NCBI RefSeq assembly: GCF_019278525.1
Contig: NZ_CP058986.1
Span: forward strand, 1,240,001 to 1,304,000
DNA length: 64,000 nucleotides
Direction: 5' to 3'
Origin: Polaribacter sp. HaHaR_3_91
Lineage (GTDB): Bacteria > Bacteroidota > Bacteroidia > Flavobacteriales > Flavobacteriaceae
The notes below the pieces were generated by a model, which was given only the letters and a program-made list of their open reading frames with translations, did not search any database and had not been told where the DNA came from. How positions within the stretch are numbered: the stretch's first letter is position 1; the number at the start of each line of letters is the position of its first letter. The position numbers were made by a program, and so were the translations under genes. This document shows, in pieces, positions 1-8,668 of this stretch.

Positions 1-1341
1 ACCATGGAGGCTATTAAAGCAGATATACCTTTTAAAGGGGCCACTGCTTGGATTCTTATTTTTGCAGTCTTTGTGGCTTCTATAGGGTTAAATGCTAATT
101 CTACTGCAGTTGTTATTGGTGCCATGTTAATTTCACCTTTAATGGGGCCTATTTTGGGAATAGGAAGTGCTTTTGCAATTAATGATATTGAAGTGTTTAA
201 AAAATCATTAGTCAGTTTGGCAACGATGATTACTTTAAGTTTACTTGCGTCATTTGTTTTTTTCTATTTCTTTCCCTTGAGTGAAGATACATCCGAGTTA
301 TTAGGGAGAACAAGACCAGATATTAGAGATGTGTTAATAGCCTTTTTTGGTGGTTTGGCTTTAATGGTTGCAAGAACAAAAAAGGGAACGGTAGCTTCTG
401 TTATTTTTGGAGTTGCTATTGCTACTGCATTAATGCCGCCCTTGTGTACTGCAGGATTTGGTTTAGCAAAAGGTTTTTCTGGAGATACTGTTGGTTTTAC
501 GTATGCTTTAGGAGCTATGTATTTGTTTACAATTAATACCATTTTTATTGCTTTGGCAACATTTATCGTATTAAAACTGTTAAGTTTTCCAATGCATAAA
601 TATGCAAATGCAGCAAGAAGAAAACGATATGCTACTATTGCAACAGTAGTAGGTATTGCTGTTATGATTCCTGCTGTTTATACTTTTTTACACGCCTTAG
701 AAGAAAGTAGGGTAAATGCACAGTTAAAAACGTTTGTTAAAAATGAGGTGATGACTATTGATAACTATCAATTAATTGATGAAGATTATGATTTTGATAC
801 TAAGGTTTTAAAACTTAATTTCTTTAACGAAGTAACTGCTGTAGAGAAAAATATGTTAGAAAACAGCTTGATTAATGACCCAAGATATGATCGCTTAAAA
901 GAAGTGAAGATTAATATTAAAGGAAGTGATACTAAAAGTTTTGAATTAATAACAACAGCTTATACAGAAAAAAGAGAAGAGTTAAATGAGAGTAAAAAAT
1001 TAATACAAGAACTTCAAGACAAAATTACTGAGTTAGAAGGTATTATTTCTGGTTTAAATATAAGAATTGAAAATGATGCACTTAATAATGATAAAAAAGC
1101 AATTGCTTTTAGTAGAATTTCTAAAGAAGCAAAAATTCTATATAATGAAATTGAAGAAATAGGGTTTTCTAAAGTTTTATTTTCAAAAGATTTTATTAAT
1201 ATTGATACAATTCCTACGGCAACGGTAAAGTGGAATTTAAAGGTGTCAGATACTGTTATTCGTGTTAAAGAAAAAAAATTACGTACTTGGTTGCAAAAAG
1301 AAATGAACTTAGATACATTATTTATTAAAAGAGATAAGTAA
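1..1341 (+). CDS. DUF389 (TIGR00341-type) membrane protein, 5' end cut by window
   Basis: The reading frame is open from the first base, and the family signature begins only about ten codons in, so the true start lies to the left. About seven hydrophobic segments fill roughly the first 230 visible residues, with the DUF389 signature (ASIGLNANSTAVVIGAMLIS) at about residues 25-44. The last ~210 residues are soluble and include a short coiled coil around residues 325-365. The family is an inner-membrane protein of unknown function, and nothing here assigns a substrate. It converges on the SprT-like gene. Confidence 0.85.
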   Translation, partial: TMEAIKADIPFKGATAWILIFAVFVASIGLNANSTAVVIGAMLISPLMGPILGIGSAFAINDIEVFKKSLVSLATMITLSLLASFVFFYFFPLSEDTSELLGRTRPDIRDVLIAFFGGLALMVARTKKGTVASVIFGVAIATALMPPLCTAGFGLAKGFSGDTVGFTYALGAMYLFTINTIFIALATFIVLKLLSFPMHKYANAARRKRYATIATVVGIAVMIPAVYTFLHALEESRVNAQLKTFVKNEVMTIDNYQLIDEDYDFDTKVLKLNFFNEVTAVEKNMLENSLINDPRYDRLKEVKINIKGSDTKSFELITTAYTEKREELNESKKLIQELQDKITELEGIISGLNIRIENDALNNDKKAIAFSRISKEAKILYNEIEEIGFSKVLFSKDFINIDTIPTATVKWNLKVSDTVIRVKEKKLRTWLQKEMNLDTLFIKRDK

Positions 1342-1379
1342 GTTTTAAGGAGTTTTTATAAAAAGGATTGTTTTTTGTC

Positions 1380-1406
1380 AATCTGAATTTATTTCAGATT
1401 CTTTTG
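1380..1406 (+). terminator. Weak hairpin between convergent genes
   Basis: An 8-bp perfect stem (1380-1387 with 1393-1400) and 5-nt loop are followed by a short T-rich tract. It lies between the DUF389 gene and the convergent SprT-like gene. The tract is short, so efficiency is uncertain. Confidence 0.4.
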
Positions 1407-1502
1407 ATCATTGAAATTTAGATTGTTTAGATGGAGAAAGAACTTCAGTATGATATGATTCAATCCTTTTTTGAGATTTTTTTTATTGTCAAACATTAAA
1501 TT

Positions 1503-2099
1503 CTAACCGTTTTTGTAGAATTCAATTTCTACATTTTGGTTGAATAGATACACTTTTTTATTGCTCATATTCATGCATTCATATCGGGTTCTACGTTTAT
1601 TTCCTCTTTTGTAGATGATGTTTTTAAATACAAATAAACTACCAAACGGAATATCAAAAATAAAATGCTTGCCGGTTTCAGCTACATTTCCTCTTAGCGC
1701 TAAAGATAGATCTGCATCAGTATCTGTACTTGCTTTTGGGTTTTTAAAATACCTTGCTAAAAAAGGTAGCATTTCCATAGGGTAAATTTCTGGGCGTAAA
1801 AAAGGTAGCATTAAATGCTGAAAAACCATTTTCCACTCTTTACCATGAGGCTGTACGCGTCCGAATTTTTGATGCGTGACATGATGTGCAATTTCATGAA
1901 CTAGCGTAAGTAAAAACTGATATTTATTAAGGTTATTATTTACGGTAATTTGAAATCTTCCGTCGGGTAATTGTCTAAAATCACCATGTTTTGTTTCTCT
2001 CTGATTTACAATTTTTAGCGTAAAAGAATGCTCGTTTATAAGAAACTCTATAAACGGGATTGCTTTGGAAGGAACGAAATCTTTGTAATTTGAATTCAA
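1503..2099 (-). CDS. SprT-like zinc metalloprotein
   Basis: The 198-residue protein carries the zinc motif HEIAHH at residues 68-73, followed by a PHGKEWK segment at about 84-90, where SprT-family proteins place a third zinc ligand. SprT/Spartan proteins are metallopeptidase-fold proteins; the bacterial members have little defined function. The C-terminal part keeps only one cysteine, so the Cys4 zinc ribbon of some relatives is absent. It is followed on the minus strand after the SDR gene with a 27-nt gap, so the two may be co-transcribed. No signal peptide is visible, suggesting a cytoplasmic protein. Confidence 0.8.
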   Translation of the reverse strand: MNSNYKDFVPSKAIPFIEFLINEHSFTLKIVNQRETKHGDFRQLPDGRFQITVNNNLNKYQFLLTLVHEIAHHVTHQKFGRVQPHGKEWKMVFQHLMLPFLRPEIYPMEMLPFLARYFKNPKASTDTDADLSLALRGNVAETGKHFIFDIPFGSLFVFKNIIYKRGNKRRTRYECMNMSNKKVYLFNQNVEIEFYKNG

Positions 2100-2126
2100 T
2101 TTTTAATTTTTTTGAATGCTTACTGC

Positions 2127-2807
2127 TTACGGAGTTGAAGAGGATACTTGTAATACTTTTCCGTTATAAAATTTATTTCCTGTTAAAGAGAAATCAAAAA
2201 TATAATTCGCCATTTCTGTAGCAGAGGTAGGTGCTTCGTATCCAGGGAAAGCTTCTTCTAGCATTTCTGTTTGTACGGCTCCTAAAGCCAAAACATTAAA
2301 TGCAATTTGTTGTTCTTTATATTCTTCTGCTAATAATTCTGATAGCGTAATTACTGCGCCTTTGGCGGATGAATATGCTGCTAATCCAGGAAATTTCATA
2401 CTTCCTTGAATTCCTCCCATTGAGCTTATGGTAACTACATGACTTCCTTTTTGCATGAACGGAATCATTAATTTAGTCAACTCAGCAACGGCAAAAACAT
2501 TTACTTTATAAACTTCTAAGAAATCATCTGAAGATAAATCTGTAAAAGGCTTATTGATTAATTTACCTGCATTATTAATTAAAACATCTACTTGTTGCCA
2601 GTTATTGTTAACATAATCAGTTACTTTTTCTAGGTCTGAATTCACAGATAAATCAACAGAAATTAAAGTGATGTTTTTATGATTAAACTCAGATAGTGGT
2701 TTTGTGTTTCTAGATAAGGCTAATACCTGATGTCCTTTTTCAGCAAACTGTTTAGCGAGTTCAAAACCAATTCCTCTGCTTGTACCTGTAATTACAATGT
2801 TTTTCAT
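2127..2807 (-). CDS. SDR family oxidoreductase
   Basis: A 226-residue classical short-chain dehydrogenase/reductase. The nucleotide-binding TGTSRGIG is at residues 7-14, NNAG at 78-81, the catalytic Ser at about 128-129, and the YxxxK pair at Tyr145/Lys149. All active-site elements are present, so it should be a functional NAD(P)-dependent oxidoreductase. The substrate cannot be told from sequence. The SprT-like gene follows it on the same strand. Confidence 0.85.
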   Translation of the reverse strand: MKNIVITGTSRGIGFELAKQFAEKGHQVLALSRNTKPLSEFNHKNITLISVDLSVNSDLEKVTDYVNNNWQQVDVLINNAGKLINKPFTDLSSDDFLEVYKVNVFAVAELTKLMIPFMQKGSHVVTISSMGGIQGSMKFPGLAAYSSAKGAVITLSELLAEEYKEQQIAFNVLALGAVQTEMLEEAFPGYEAPTSATEMANYIFDFSLTGNKFYNGKVLQVSSSTP

Positions 2808-2900
2808 TTCAATAAAAAAATTTGAACGAGCAATTTACTCAATTTTTCATAAATTTAAACTCAAAATCATGACAAATGAAATCTGTTGGAATTTTAATTT

Positions 2901-2932
2901 AAACCTCAAAGGTTTTAAAACCTTTGAGGTTT
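2901..2932. repeat. 32-bp perfect palindrome
   Basis: Two 16-nt arms (2901-2916 and 2917-2932) are exact reverse complements with no loop. The core resembles the palindrome at 44254-44286 (CCT...GGTTTT / AAAACC...AGG). It lies between the SDR gene and the beta-helix lipoprotein. No T-run follows on either strand, so it is better read as a dispersed palindromic repeat than as a terminator. Confidence 0.8.
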
Positions 2933-3076
2933 ATCTGTATTTTTAAAAATTAGAAGGGCTAGTAATCCTTAGGAGTATATGGCTTAAATTACTTATTAAA
3001 ATTCAGGGCCATGAAATTCAATATCTTATAGAACCTATTGTACCCCAATTAAGGTTGGTTTCATTTAATAGAAAAA

Positions 3077-4594
3077 CTACTCTTCCGTTTCAAAAGTGAT
3101 ATGTTGGTAAGCACCAATATCAGGATTTGTACTTCTGTCAATACCTAAAATATCTGTAGTGAAAGAGGTTGCTTTTGCTTTATTAATAGCATCAGATTCT
3201 TCACCAATTATAAAATCACTCTTTTGAGTATTTTTAAAATGAGCATTACCGTTTATAATATTGTCTTGGTAAAAAGAACTTGTAAAATCTAGTTCGATGT
3301 TGTCTTTAAAAGAGTCATTACTATCTGTAAACTTAATCATGGAATTACTAACGTTGTAGTTAAATATACCGCCTCCATCAACTTTATCTAAGATAAACTC
3401 TATGTTGTTATTTCCATCAAAAATACAATTGGTAAAATTAGCCGCATGTAAATTTCTGGTCTCAATAATTTCTTGTCCTGTTGCATCCGAATATACAAAA
3501 AAATTGTTCACCAAAACAGCAGGAAGTTGACGTAAACCACTGTTCCAAAAGTTTGCAAAAGTAGAATGCGTAAAATTATACGTTCCACCAATAGTTGCTG
3601 CTAAAGAAACCTGACCAGCAGCGCCAATAACTACATTATTACCTTCAATATTTGCTTCTCTACCTAAAATACCATAACTAGAATGGTTGTAGATTTCTGT
3701 GTTCTGTAATTTTAAAGTTGGAGTAGAAGGAGTACCAATGCTATCAACCAAAATACCTATTATTCCGTTTTTAATAATGGCGTGGTTCATTTCATTGTTT
3801 TTACTTCCAGCACGCATCCAAATAGTTCCCCATTGTCCTGCAGTTTCACTAAAAGAGTGTTCTAGTCGGTCTCCTTCGAAAATTACTTTATTAGCAAGTG
3901 TTCCGTTTACTTTTAAGGTAGCTTGGTTATCTACAATTAAACCAGAATTATCATGAAAATAAACTTTTGCTCCAGCTTCAATAGTTAGTGTTTTGTTTGC
4001 TGGTACAGCTGCAAATCCATAAATAACCGTAGGTTTCACATTGGTAATGGTTAATTCTGTATCTGTTAAAAAACGTCCTTTTAAAGTGGTTGGTTCTCCG
4101 TCTAAAGTTAAGCTATCAATTTTCATGGAAATAGCATCTTTTCTAGGAAATATAAAATTAGCATCTTGTACTAAAGTAACTAAATCTACATCTTGTTGAG
4201 AACTACCAGAATCGAATAGAATTCTATCCGTGTATAACGGATTAACCACATTACTCGCATTTATAGTAGTTTCTACAAAGATAAAAATACTGTCTTTGGC
4301 AAGAATATCTATGTTTTTAAAATCTTTTCCAGGAATTCCATCTACATTTAACCTGTAGTTAGAATTTGTACCGTTTTCTAATTTTATTTCAGGAATGGTG
4401 ATAGCATTTTTTCCTCTATTATATACTTTTAAATTATACGTGGCAGAACCAATATTTGTAAATATGGTATCTAGAAAAACGGTGTCTTTAGAAAAATCTA
4501 ATGCACCAGAACTTGGTGTTGTATTAAAATCTTTTCTACAAGAACTTACAGAAATAAGAACGAGACAAATAATAAAGGAAATAAAGTAACGCAT
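3077..4594 (-). CDS. Predicted beta-helix lipoprotein, unknown function
   Basis: The frame can be extended upstream to 4666, but that extension is translated from an inverted repeat. The ATG at 4594 gives a 505-residue protein starting with a lipoprotein signal ending at the lipobox Cys near residue 19 (SVSSC). An N-terminal domain (about 30-170) is followed by repetitive short strands (about 190-480) typical of right-handed parallel beta-helix proteins. It should be anchored in the envelope. Conserved flavobacterial lipoproteins of this shape have no assigned role. The glutamine cyclotransferase gene lies upstream on the same strand. Confidence 0.75.
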   Translation of the reverse strand: MRYFISFIICLVLISVSSCRKDFNTTPSSGALDFSKDTVFLDTIFTNIGSATYNLKVYNRGKNAITIPEIKLENGTNSNYRLNVDGIPGKDFKNIDILAKDSIFIFVETTINASNVVNPLYTDRILFDSGSSQQDVDLVTLVQDANFIFPRKDAISMKIDSLTLDGEPTTLKGRFLTDTELTITNVKPTVIYGFAAVPANKTLTIEAGAKVYFHDNSGLIVDNQATLKVNGTLANKVIFEGDRLEHSFSETAGQWGTIWMRAGSKNNEMNHAIIKNGIIGILVDSIGTPSTPTLKLQNTEIYNHSSYGILGREANIEGNNVVIGAAGQVSLAATIGGTYNFTHSTFANFWNSGLRQLPAVLVNNFFVYSDATGQEIIETRNLHAANFTNCIFDGNNNIEFILDKVDGGGIFNYNVSNSMIKFTDSNDSFKDNIELDFTSSFYQDNIINGNAHFKNTQKSDFIIGEESDAINKAKATSFTTDILGIDRSTNPDIGAYQHITFETEE

Positions 4595-4606
4595 AATAGT
4601 AATTTC

Positions 4607-4665
4607 TGTCTCCTCGAGCGCAGTCGAGAGGTTGGTTATAGGTCTCGACTGCGCTCGACCTGACA
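4607..4665. repeat. Inverted-repeat element with TGTC termini
   Basis: The arms at 4614-4629 and 4643-4658 are exact 16-nt reverse complements. Matching outer TGTC/GACA tetranucleotides at 4607-4610 and 4662-4665 are separated from the arms by a 3-nt mismatch. The element sits 13 bp upstream of the lipoprotein start codon. A degenerate half copy occurs at 26124-26146. It looks like a small dispersed palindromic repeat of the REP/MITE kind. Confidence 0.75.
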
Positions 4666-4705
4666 TTTTATTAAAATATAATAATAGAACTTTTTAATAA
4701 GTCTA

Positions 4706-5749
4706 TTATTGTTTTTTAATCAATTCAATTTCAAATAATTTACCCCAATGTTTACCTGTTACAAAAAGACGGTTATTCTCTTTGTCATAAGCAATACCAT
4801 TTAAAACTTCGTCATGAGGAACTAATTTTTGTGTTTTTTCCATTTCTGTATGCAATCCTTTTAAGTTTGCAATACCTTCTACAACACCTGTTTTTGGATC
4901 TATGACAACGATAGCATTTTGCTGATATTTATTTGCATAGATTTTTCCATTGATCAATTCTAATTCATTTAAGTCAGCCACTGCGTATTTGTTGGTGTAC
5001 ACTTGAATCGATTTTTCTTCTTTTAAAGTCTCTGGGTCTAAGAACCAAATTTTGTTTGTACCATCAGATTTTATCAACTGAGTTCCGTTATGTGTAAAAC
5101 CCCAACCTTCTGCACTATTATTATAGGCAAATTCTTTTTCTTGTTTAAAGGTTTCTAGATTATAAACAAAACCCTTTTTAGCCTGCCAAGTTAACCAGTA
5201 AATCTTATTATTAAGAATGGTCATTCCTTCACCAAAATACTTTTTATCTAAATCTATTTTTTGTAAAACTTTACCCGTTTCAATTTCAACTTTTCTTAGT
5301 GTAGATTTTCCTCTTTGACCTGTAGTTTCATATAAAAAACCATCATGATATTCTAAACCTTGTGTGTATGCGGTTTTATCATGCGGATATTCATTTATAA
5401 TTTTATAGTCATATACAACAGGTTTTTTATTTGCTAAAACTTCAAAAAAACTATTTTCTTTTTTTGTCTTTTCAGCATAAAAAACCAGCGCAGAAATTTG
5501 GTGCTTTCCAACGCCTAATTCAGTTGTATTAATAGAAATTGCATTTCCATCCGAAGAAACTTCATTTCCATTCACGAAAAATTGAACACTATTTATGGCT
5601 TTCTCTTCTTTCTCTTTTAAAGTAACTTCTACATTAGAATTTAGAGCGACTTGTTTTTTATGCTCTAAACTAAATTTATAGACATCAGAACAAGATGTAA
5701 TTAGCAGAAAACACGCAAAAAATGTAACAAGTAAGGTATTCTTTTTCAT
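4706..5749 (-). CDS. Glutaminyl-peptide cyclotransferase (bacterial/plant-type beta-propeller)
   Basis: A 347-residue lipoprotein with the lipobox Cys at about residue 20. The C-terminal ~240 residues match the glutamine cyclotransferase family (Glu_cyclase_2): the YPHDKTAYTQGLEY segment, the GMTILNNKIYWLTW blade and the terminal PHDEVLNGIAYD are all recognisable. The family cyclises N-terminal Gln to pyroglutamate. Residues ~25-105 form an extra N-terminal beta domain, common in Bacteroidota members. It acts in the envelope. The beta-helix lipoprotein gene follows downstream. Confidence 0.85.
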   Translation of the reverse strand: MKKNTLLVTFFACFLLITSCSDVYKFSLEHKKQVALNSNVEVTLKEKEEKAINSVQFFVNGNEVSSDGNAISINTTELGVGKHQISALVFYAEKTKKENSFFEVLANKKPVVYDYKIINEYPHDKTAYTQGLEYHDGFLYETTGQRGKSTLRKVEIETGKVLQKIDLDKKYFGEGMTILNNKIYWLTWQAKKGFVYNLETFKQEKEFAYNNSAEGWGFTHNGTQLIKSDGTNKIWFLDPETLKEEKSIQVYTNKYAVADLNELELINGKIYANKYQQNAIVVIDPKTGVVEGIANLKGLHTEMEKTQKLVPHDEVLNGIAYDKENNRLFVTGKHWGKLFEIELIKKQ

Positions 5750-5882
5750 TTTTGTAATTATTTATATTTATTTTTAGTCTTTTTAGCTTTTATAAAAGTG
5801 CTGAAAAACCACTATTTATCAACGAAATCTGATGTAAAAATAACTAATGTGATTGTTAGACCAAATAAAAACAAAATATTTA

Positions 5883-5912
5883 TTTGTTAATTAAAAAATA
5901 TAGTTAAATTTG
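5883..5912 (+). promoter_or_regulatory. Bacteroidota-type promoter for L31
   Basis: TTTG at 5883-5886 and TAAATTTG at 5905-5912, with an 18-nt spacer, fit the Bacteroidota consensus TTTG-N~19-TAnnTTTG. Transcription would begin near 5919, giving a leader of about 90 nt before the L31 ATG. Confidence 0.75.
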
Positions 5913-6011
5913 CATCCTCAAAATAGTAAACAACAACTATTTAGAGAATCGAGTAAGCTTTACCAACTTCACTCATGCAAACATAACATTAAAGTATTAA
6001 AATATAATAAA

Positions 6012-6266
6012 ATGAGAAAAGGAATTCATCCAGAAAATTACAGAATGGTAGCTTTTAAAGACATGTCTAACGAAGATGTATTTTTAACACGTTCTACAGT
6101 AGACACTAAAGAAACGTTAGAAGTTGATGGTGTTGAGTATCCTTTAGTAAAATTAGAGATCTCTAGAACATCTCACCCATTTTACACTGGTAAATCTAAA
6201 CTTATTGATGCTGCAGGACGTATCGATAAATTTAAAACGAAATACGCAAAATTCAAAAAAGAGTAA
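6012..6266 (+). CDS. rpmE2: 50S ribosomal protein L31, type B
   Basis: An 84-residue protein beginning [10 protein letters not shown], the standard type B L31 length. The frame is open further upstream, but the ATG at 6012 matches the family start, and the promoter lies inside the would-be extension. It lacks the CxxC zinc motif of type A L31, so it is the zinc-independent form. A strong terminator follows at 6292-6323, so it is monocistronic. Confidence 0.95.
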   Translation: MRKGIHPENYRMVAFKDMSNEDVFLTRSTVDTKETLEVDGVEYPLVKLEISRTSHPFYTGKSKLIDAAGRIDKFKTKYAKFKKE

Positions 6267-6291
6267 TTCTTTTAGAATTTTCAACATATTT

Positions 6292-6323
6292 AAAACTCCA
6301 ACATTTATTTGTTGGAGTTTTTT
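6292..6323 (+). terminator. Intrinsic terminator after L31
   Basis: AAAACTCCAAC at 6292-6302 pairs with GTTGGAGTTTT beginning at 6311. A run of T follows. It lies 25 bp beyond the L31 stop. Confidence 0.85.
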
Positions 6324-6553
6324 ATTTTAGATTATATTGATTTTTTGGGGTGTTTAACATGGAAAACAAGATATTGTAATTTGTGGTTTTCTGTGTAGTC
6401 TATTTTTTAGTAATTTTGATGTTGTCTTGCAGGTCAAGACTTAGGTGATTATCTGTTTTTAAGTTGATATTATTAAGAGTTTTTAGAGGTGAAAAAGAAG
6501 GAAGTAATTAGATTAGAAACAATTTATTATAATAAATAAGAAGAGTATATTTT

Positions 6554-7522
6554 ATGAAAAATTTTGATATTGTTATTATTGGTGGTGGTCCTATTGGAAT
6601 TGCTTGCGGATTAGAAGCTCAAAAAAATGGGTTGAGCTATGTAATTTTAGAAAAAGGGCCAATAGTAAATTCATTATATAATTATCCAGTGAATATGCAA
6701 TTTTTCTCTTCTTCAGAAAAGTTAGAGATCGACGAAATTCCGTTTATTAGTAAAGAAGCTAAACCAAGAAGGAGTGAGGCTTTAGAATATTATCGAAGAA
6801 TTGCAACTTCAAATAAGCTACATATTAATTTATTTGAAAAAGTAACTTCTGTGTCTAAATATGAAGATGAATTTTCAATTATTTCTGATAAAAACACCTA
6901 TAAGTCTAAGAATATTGTTATTGCAACTGGTTTTTATGATATTCCGAATTTGCTAAACGTACCTGGTGAAGATTTACCAAAAGTTTCTCACTATTATAAT
7001 GACCCACATTTTTATGCTGGACAAAAATTAGCTGTTATTGGGGCGAGCAATTCGTCTGTAGATGCAGCTTTAGAAAGTTATAGAAAAGGAGCAGATGTTA
7101 CCTTAATTATTAGAGGGACAGAAGTTGGACAACGTGTAAAATATTGGGTAAGACCAGATATTATCAACCGTATAAAGGAAGAAAGTATTCAGGTTTTTTA
7201 TAGCAGTACGGTAAAAGAAATAACAAAGGATACCATTGTTATAAATACTGAAAATGGAGAAGAAACGTTACTAAATGACTTTGTTTTAGCATTAACGGGT
7301 TATAAACCAAATTTTACGTTTTTAGAGCAAGTTGGTGTTTCTTTTTCTAATGATGAAAAGAAAATTCCTACTTATAATGATGAAACGATGGAAACCAATG
7401 TGAATGGAGTCTATTTAGCAGGCGTTATTTGTGGTGGAATGGAAACGCACAAATGGTTTATAGAAAACTCAAGAATCCATGCAAAAATGATTGTAAGTAA
7501 TATTAAAAAATTAAAAGAATAG
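6554..7522 (+). CDS. ypdA: YpdA family bacillithiol disulfide reductase
   Basis: A 322-residue flavoprotein of the YpdA/Bdr family, which reduces bacillithiol disulfide using NADPH. FAD-binding GGGPIG is at residues 10-15, ATGFYD at about 124-129, and the second dinucleotide motif VIGASNSSVDAALE begins at about 161. As usual for YpdA, there is no CxxC redox pair as in thioredoxin reductase. It implies that the organism uses bacillithiol. Its last three sense codons and stop lie in a perfect palindrome shared with the convergent gene. A probable remnant of a second copy lies at about 8519-8601. Confidence 0.88.
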   Translation: MKNFDIVIIGGGPIGIACGLEAQKNGLSYVILEKGPIVNSLYNYPVNMQFFSSSEKLEIDEIPFISKEAKPRRSEALEYYRRIATSNKLHINLFEKVTSVSKYEDEFSIISDKNTYKSKNIVIATGFYDIPNLLNVPGEDLPKVSHYYNDPHFYAGQKLAVIGASNSSVDAALESYRKGADVTLIIRGTEVGQRVKYWVRPDIINRIKEESIQVFYSSTVKEITKDTIVINTENGEETLLNDFVLALTGYKPNFTFLEQVGVSFSNDEKKIPTYNDETMETNVNGVYLAGVICGGMETHKWFIENSRIHAKMIVSNIKKLKE

Positions 7523-7545
7523 TTTGCTGCAAACTATTCTTTTAA
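7511..7545. terminator. Bidirectional palindrome overlapping both convergent stop codons
   Basis: The arms at 7511-7527 and 7529-7545 are exact 17-nt reverse complements around a single T. The left arm holds the last YpdA codons (Leu-Lys-Glu-stop), and the right arm holds the same codons of the opposite gene. The A/T-rich outer ends would give U-runs in both directions, so it can act as a bidirectional terminator. Confidence 0.8.
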
Positions 7546-8271
7546 TTCATAAACATCAATTTGAAGTTCATCAACTTGATCTTTAGGTATTTTTTTAATC
7601 ACTTTTTTAGTAAAATTAGGTGTCTGAATATAATAACTAACTTCACCTTCGCGCCCGGGTACATATTTAATCTCTAACGTATTTGTACCTTTAATTAAGT
7701 GTAAATCTGTAAGTCCGCCTGTGCCTCCAAAATACATTAAGCTATTACCATTTAGAGTTGCTTGAAAGACATCCATTCTTTCAGAGTAAATAAAAGCAGC
7801 ATCTTTATTACCTAAAGTAACTTTTTCTTTTTCTGATTTATCTTTTTTAAACTTTAAGTCAAACTTTGAAGTTATAGTTCCAGATTCTTTTTCGCTTGAA
7901 ACATAGTAAAAAGGAATATATTCTATTGAGCTTCTTAAACCAAAACTAAATTTTCTAGGTGGATTGAAGTTTGTTGTTCTTCTATCAAATTTTATTTCAA
8001 TAGTATTCTCGCCTTCTTTTAATACAAAAGCCATTAGGTCTTGAATAAAAGGAGGCATGTCTTGTAATTGATTTTTAAATGGGTGTTCTTCATTAAAAAT
8101 CTTTAGACCAGAAAGGTCTCCTTTGTTTACCGGTTTTCCATTAATTTTTAGCTGAACATCGTAATTACTATTATGTCCAGAAACAAAAGCTTTAATATGT
8201 TTAGTGTCTTGGGATGTCATACTTATAAAAATTAGTGAAATTAAAATTAATAAACTCGCTCTTTTCTTCAT
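7534..8271 (-). CDS. Secreted protein of unknown function
   Basis: A 245-residue protein with an N-terminal signal peptide (positively charged MKKR, then a hydrophobic stretch to about residue 18; no lipobox Cys). The rest reads as alternating beta strands, with short tracts such as EGENTIEIKF and GTNTLEIKYVPG that resemble beta-sandwich domains in secreted proteins. I do not recognise the family. It converges on ypdA, and both end in Leu-Lys-Glu because of the shared palindrome. Confidence 0.65.
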   Translation of the reverse strand: MKKRASLLILISLIFISMTSQDTKHIKAFVSGHNSNYDVQLKINGKPVNKGDLSGLKIFNEEHPFKNQLQDMPPFIQDLMAFVLKEGENTIEIKFDRRTTNFNPPRKFSFGLRSSIEYIPFYYVSSEKESGTITSKFDLKFKKDKSEKEKVTLGNKDAAFIYSERMDVFQATLNGNSLMYFGGTGGLTDLHLIKGTNTLEIKYVPGREGEVSYYIQTPNFTKKVIKKIPKDQVDELQIDVYELKE

Positions 8272-8518
8272 GTCAGTTTTCTTGTTTTTAATTGTTATAT
8301 TTTAGAAATGTTACTTTCTTAAATAGCAATATAGAGGGGGAGATTTTTATTAATATTCTTTAAAATCGATAGATTTATTGGGCAAATGTAAATGTTATTC
8401 TATGATTTTTAAACGTTGTATCTATTTCATTCTGGAAATAAATGAACCCTCTTTTTAGTTCGATACCTAGAAGGTAGTTACTCAACTGTTTATTTACTTT
8501 TTTATTAAAAAAAAGCTA

Positions 8519-8601
8519 GCTGTAAAAAAGACATTATGGAAACCAATTTAAAAGGTGTGTGTTTAGTAGATCTTGTTTTCGGAGGTGTGGAATACACATA
8601 G
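8519..8601 (+). pseudogene. Remnant of a ypdA-like 3' end
   Basis: Translated on the + strand, 8536-8601 reads METNLKGVCLVDLVFGGVEYT-stop. YpdA near its C-terminus reads METNVNGVYLAGVICGGMET. The spacing of METN, GV, L and GG is conserved, and METN begins with the same 11 bases in both. About seven preceding codons are open back to about 8515. The fragment is too short to be functional and is best read as the decayed end of a duplicated copy. Confidence 0.55.
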
Positions 8602-8612
8602 AATTTAAAAGA

Positions 8613-8646
8613 AACAAGCCTTAACATTTAATTGTTAAGGCTTGTT
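8613..8646 (-). terminator. Intrinsic terminator after the phosphorylase-like gene
   Basis: A 14-bp perfect stem (8613-8626 with 8633-8646) and 6-nt loop. On the minus strand it is followed by a U-rich tract, 23 bp past the stop of the upstream minus-strand gene. A T-run on the + side means it could also work in the other direction. Confidence 0.8.
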
Positions 8647-8668
8647 TTTAGCTGTTTTAATATTTTGT

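Larger units (their letters stand above)
8272..8668. other. Intergenic stretch with a gene remnant and a terminator
   Basis: This ~400-bp stretch between two minus-strand genes contains no intact gene. Its right half holds the ypdA-like remnant (8519-8601) and the hairpin at 8613-8646. The left half (8280-8510) shows nothing beyond AT-rich sequence, presumably with the promoter of the secreted-protein gene. Confidence 0.6.

Noticed and set aside
4595..4666. N-terminal extension of the beta-helix lipoprotein
   Set aside because: It is translated from an inverted repeat and would bury the lipoprotein signal peptide.
5910..6011. 34-residue N-terminal extension of L31
   Set aside because: It begins inside the promoter and is absent from the L31 family.
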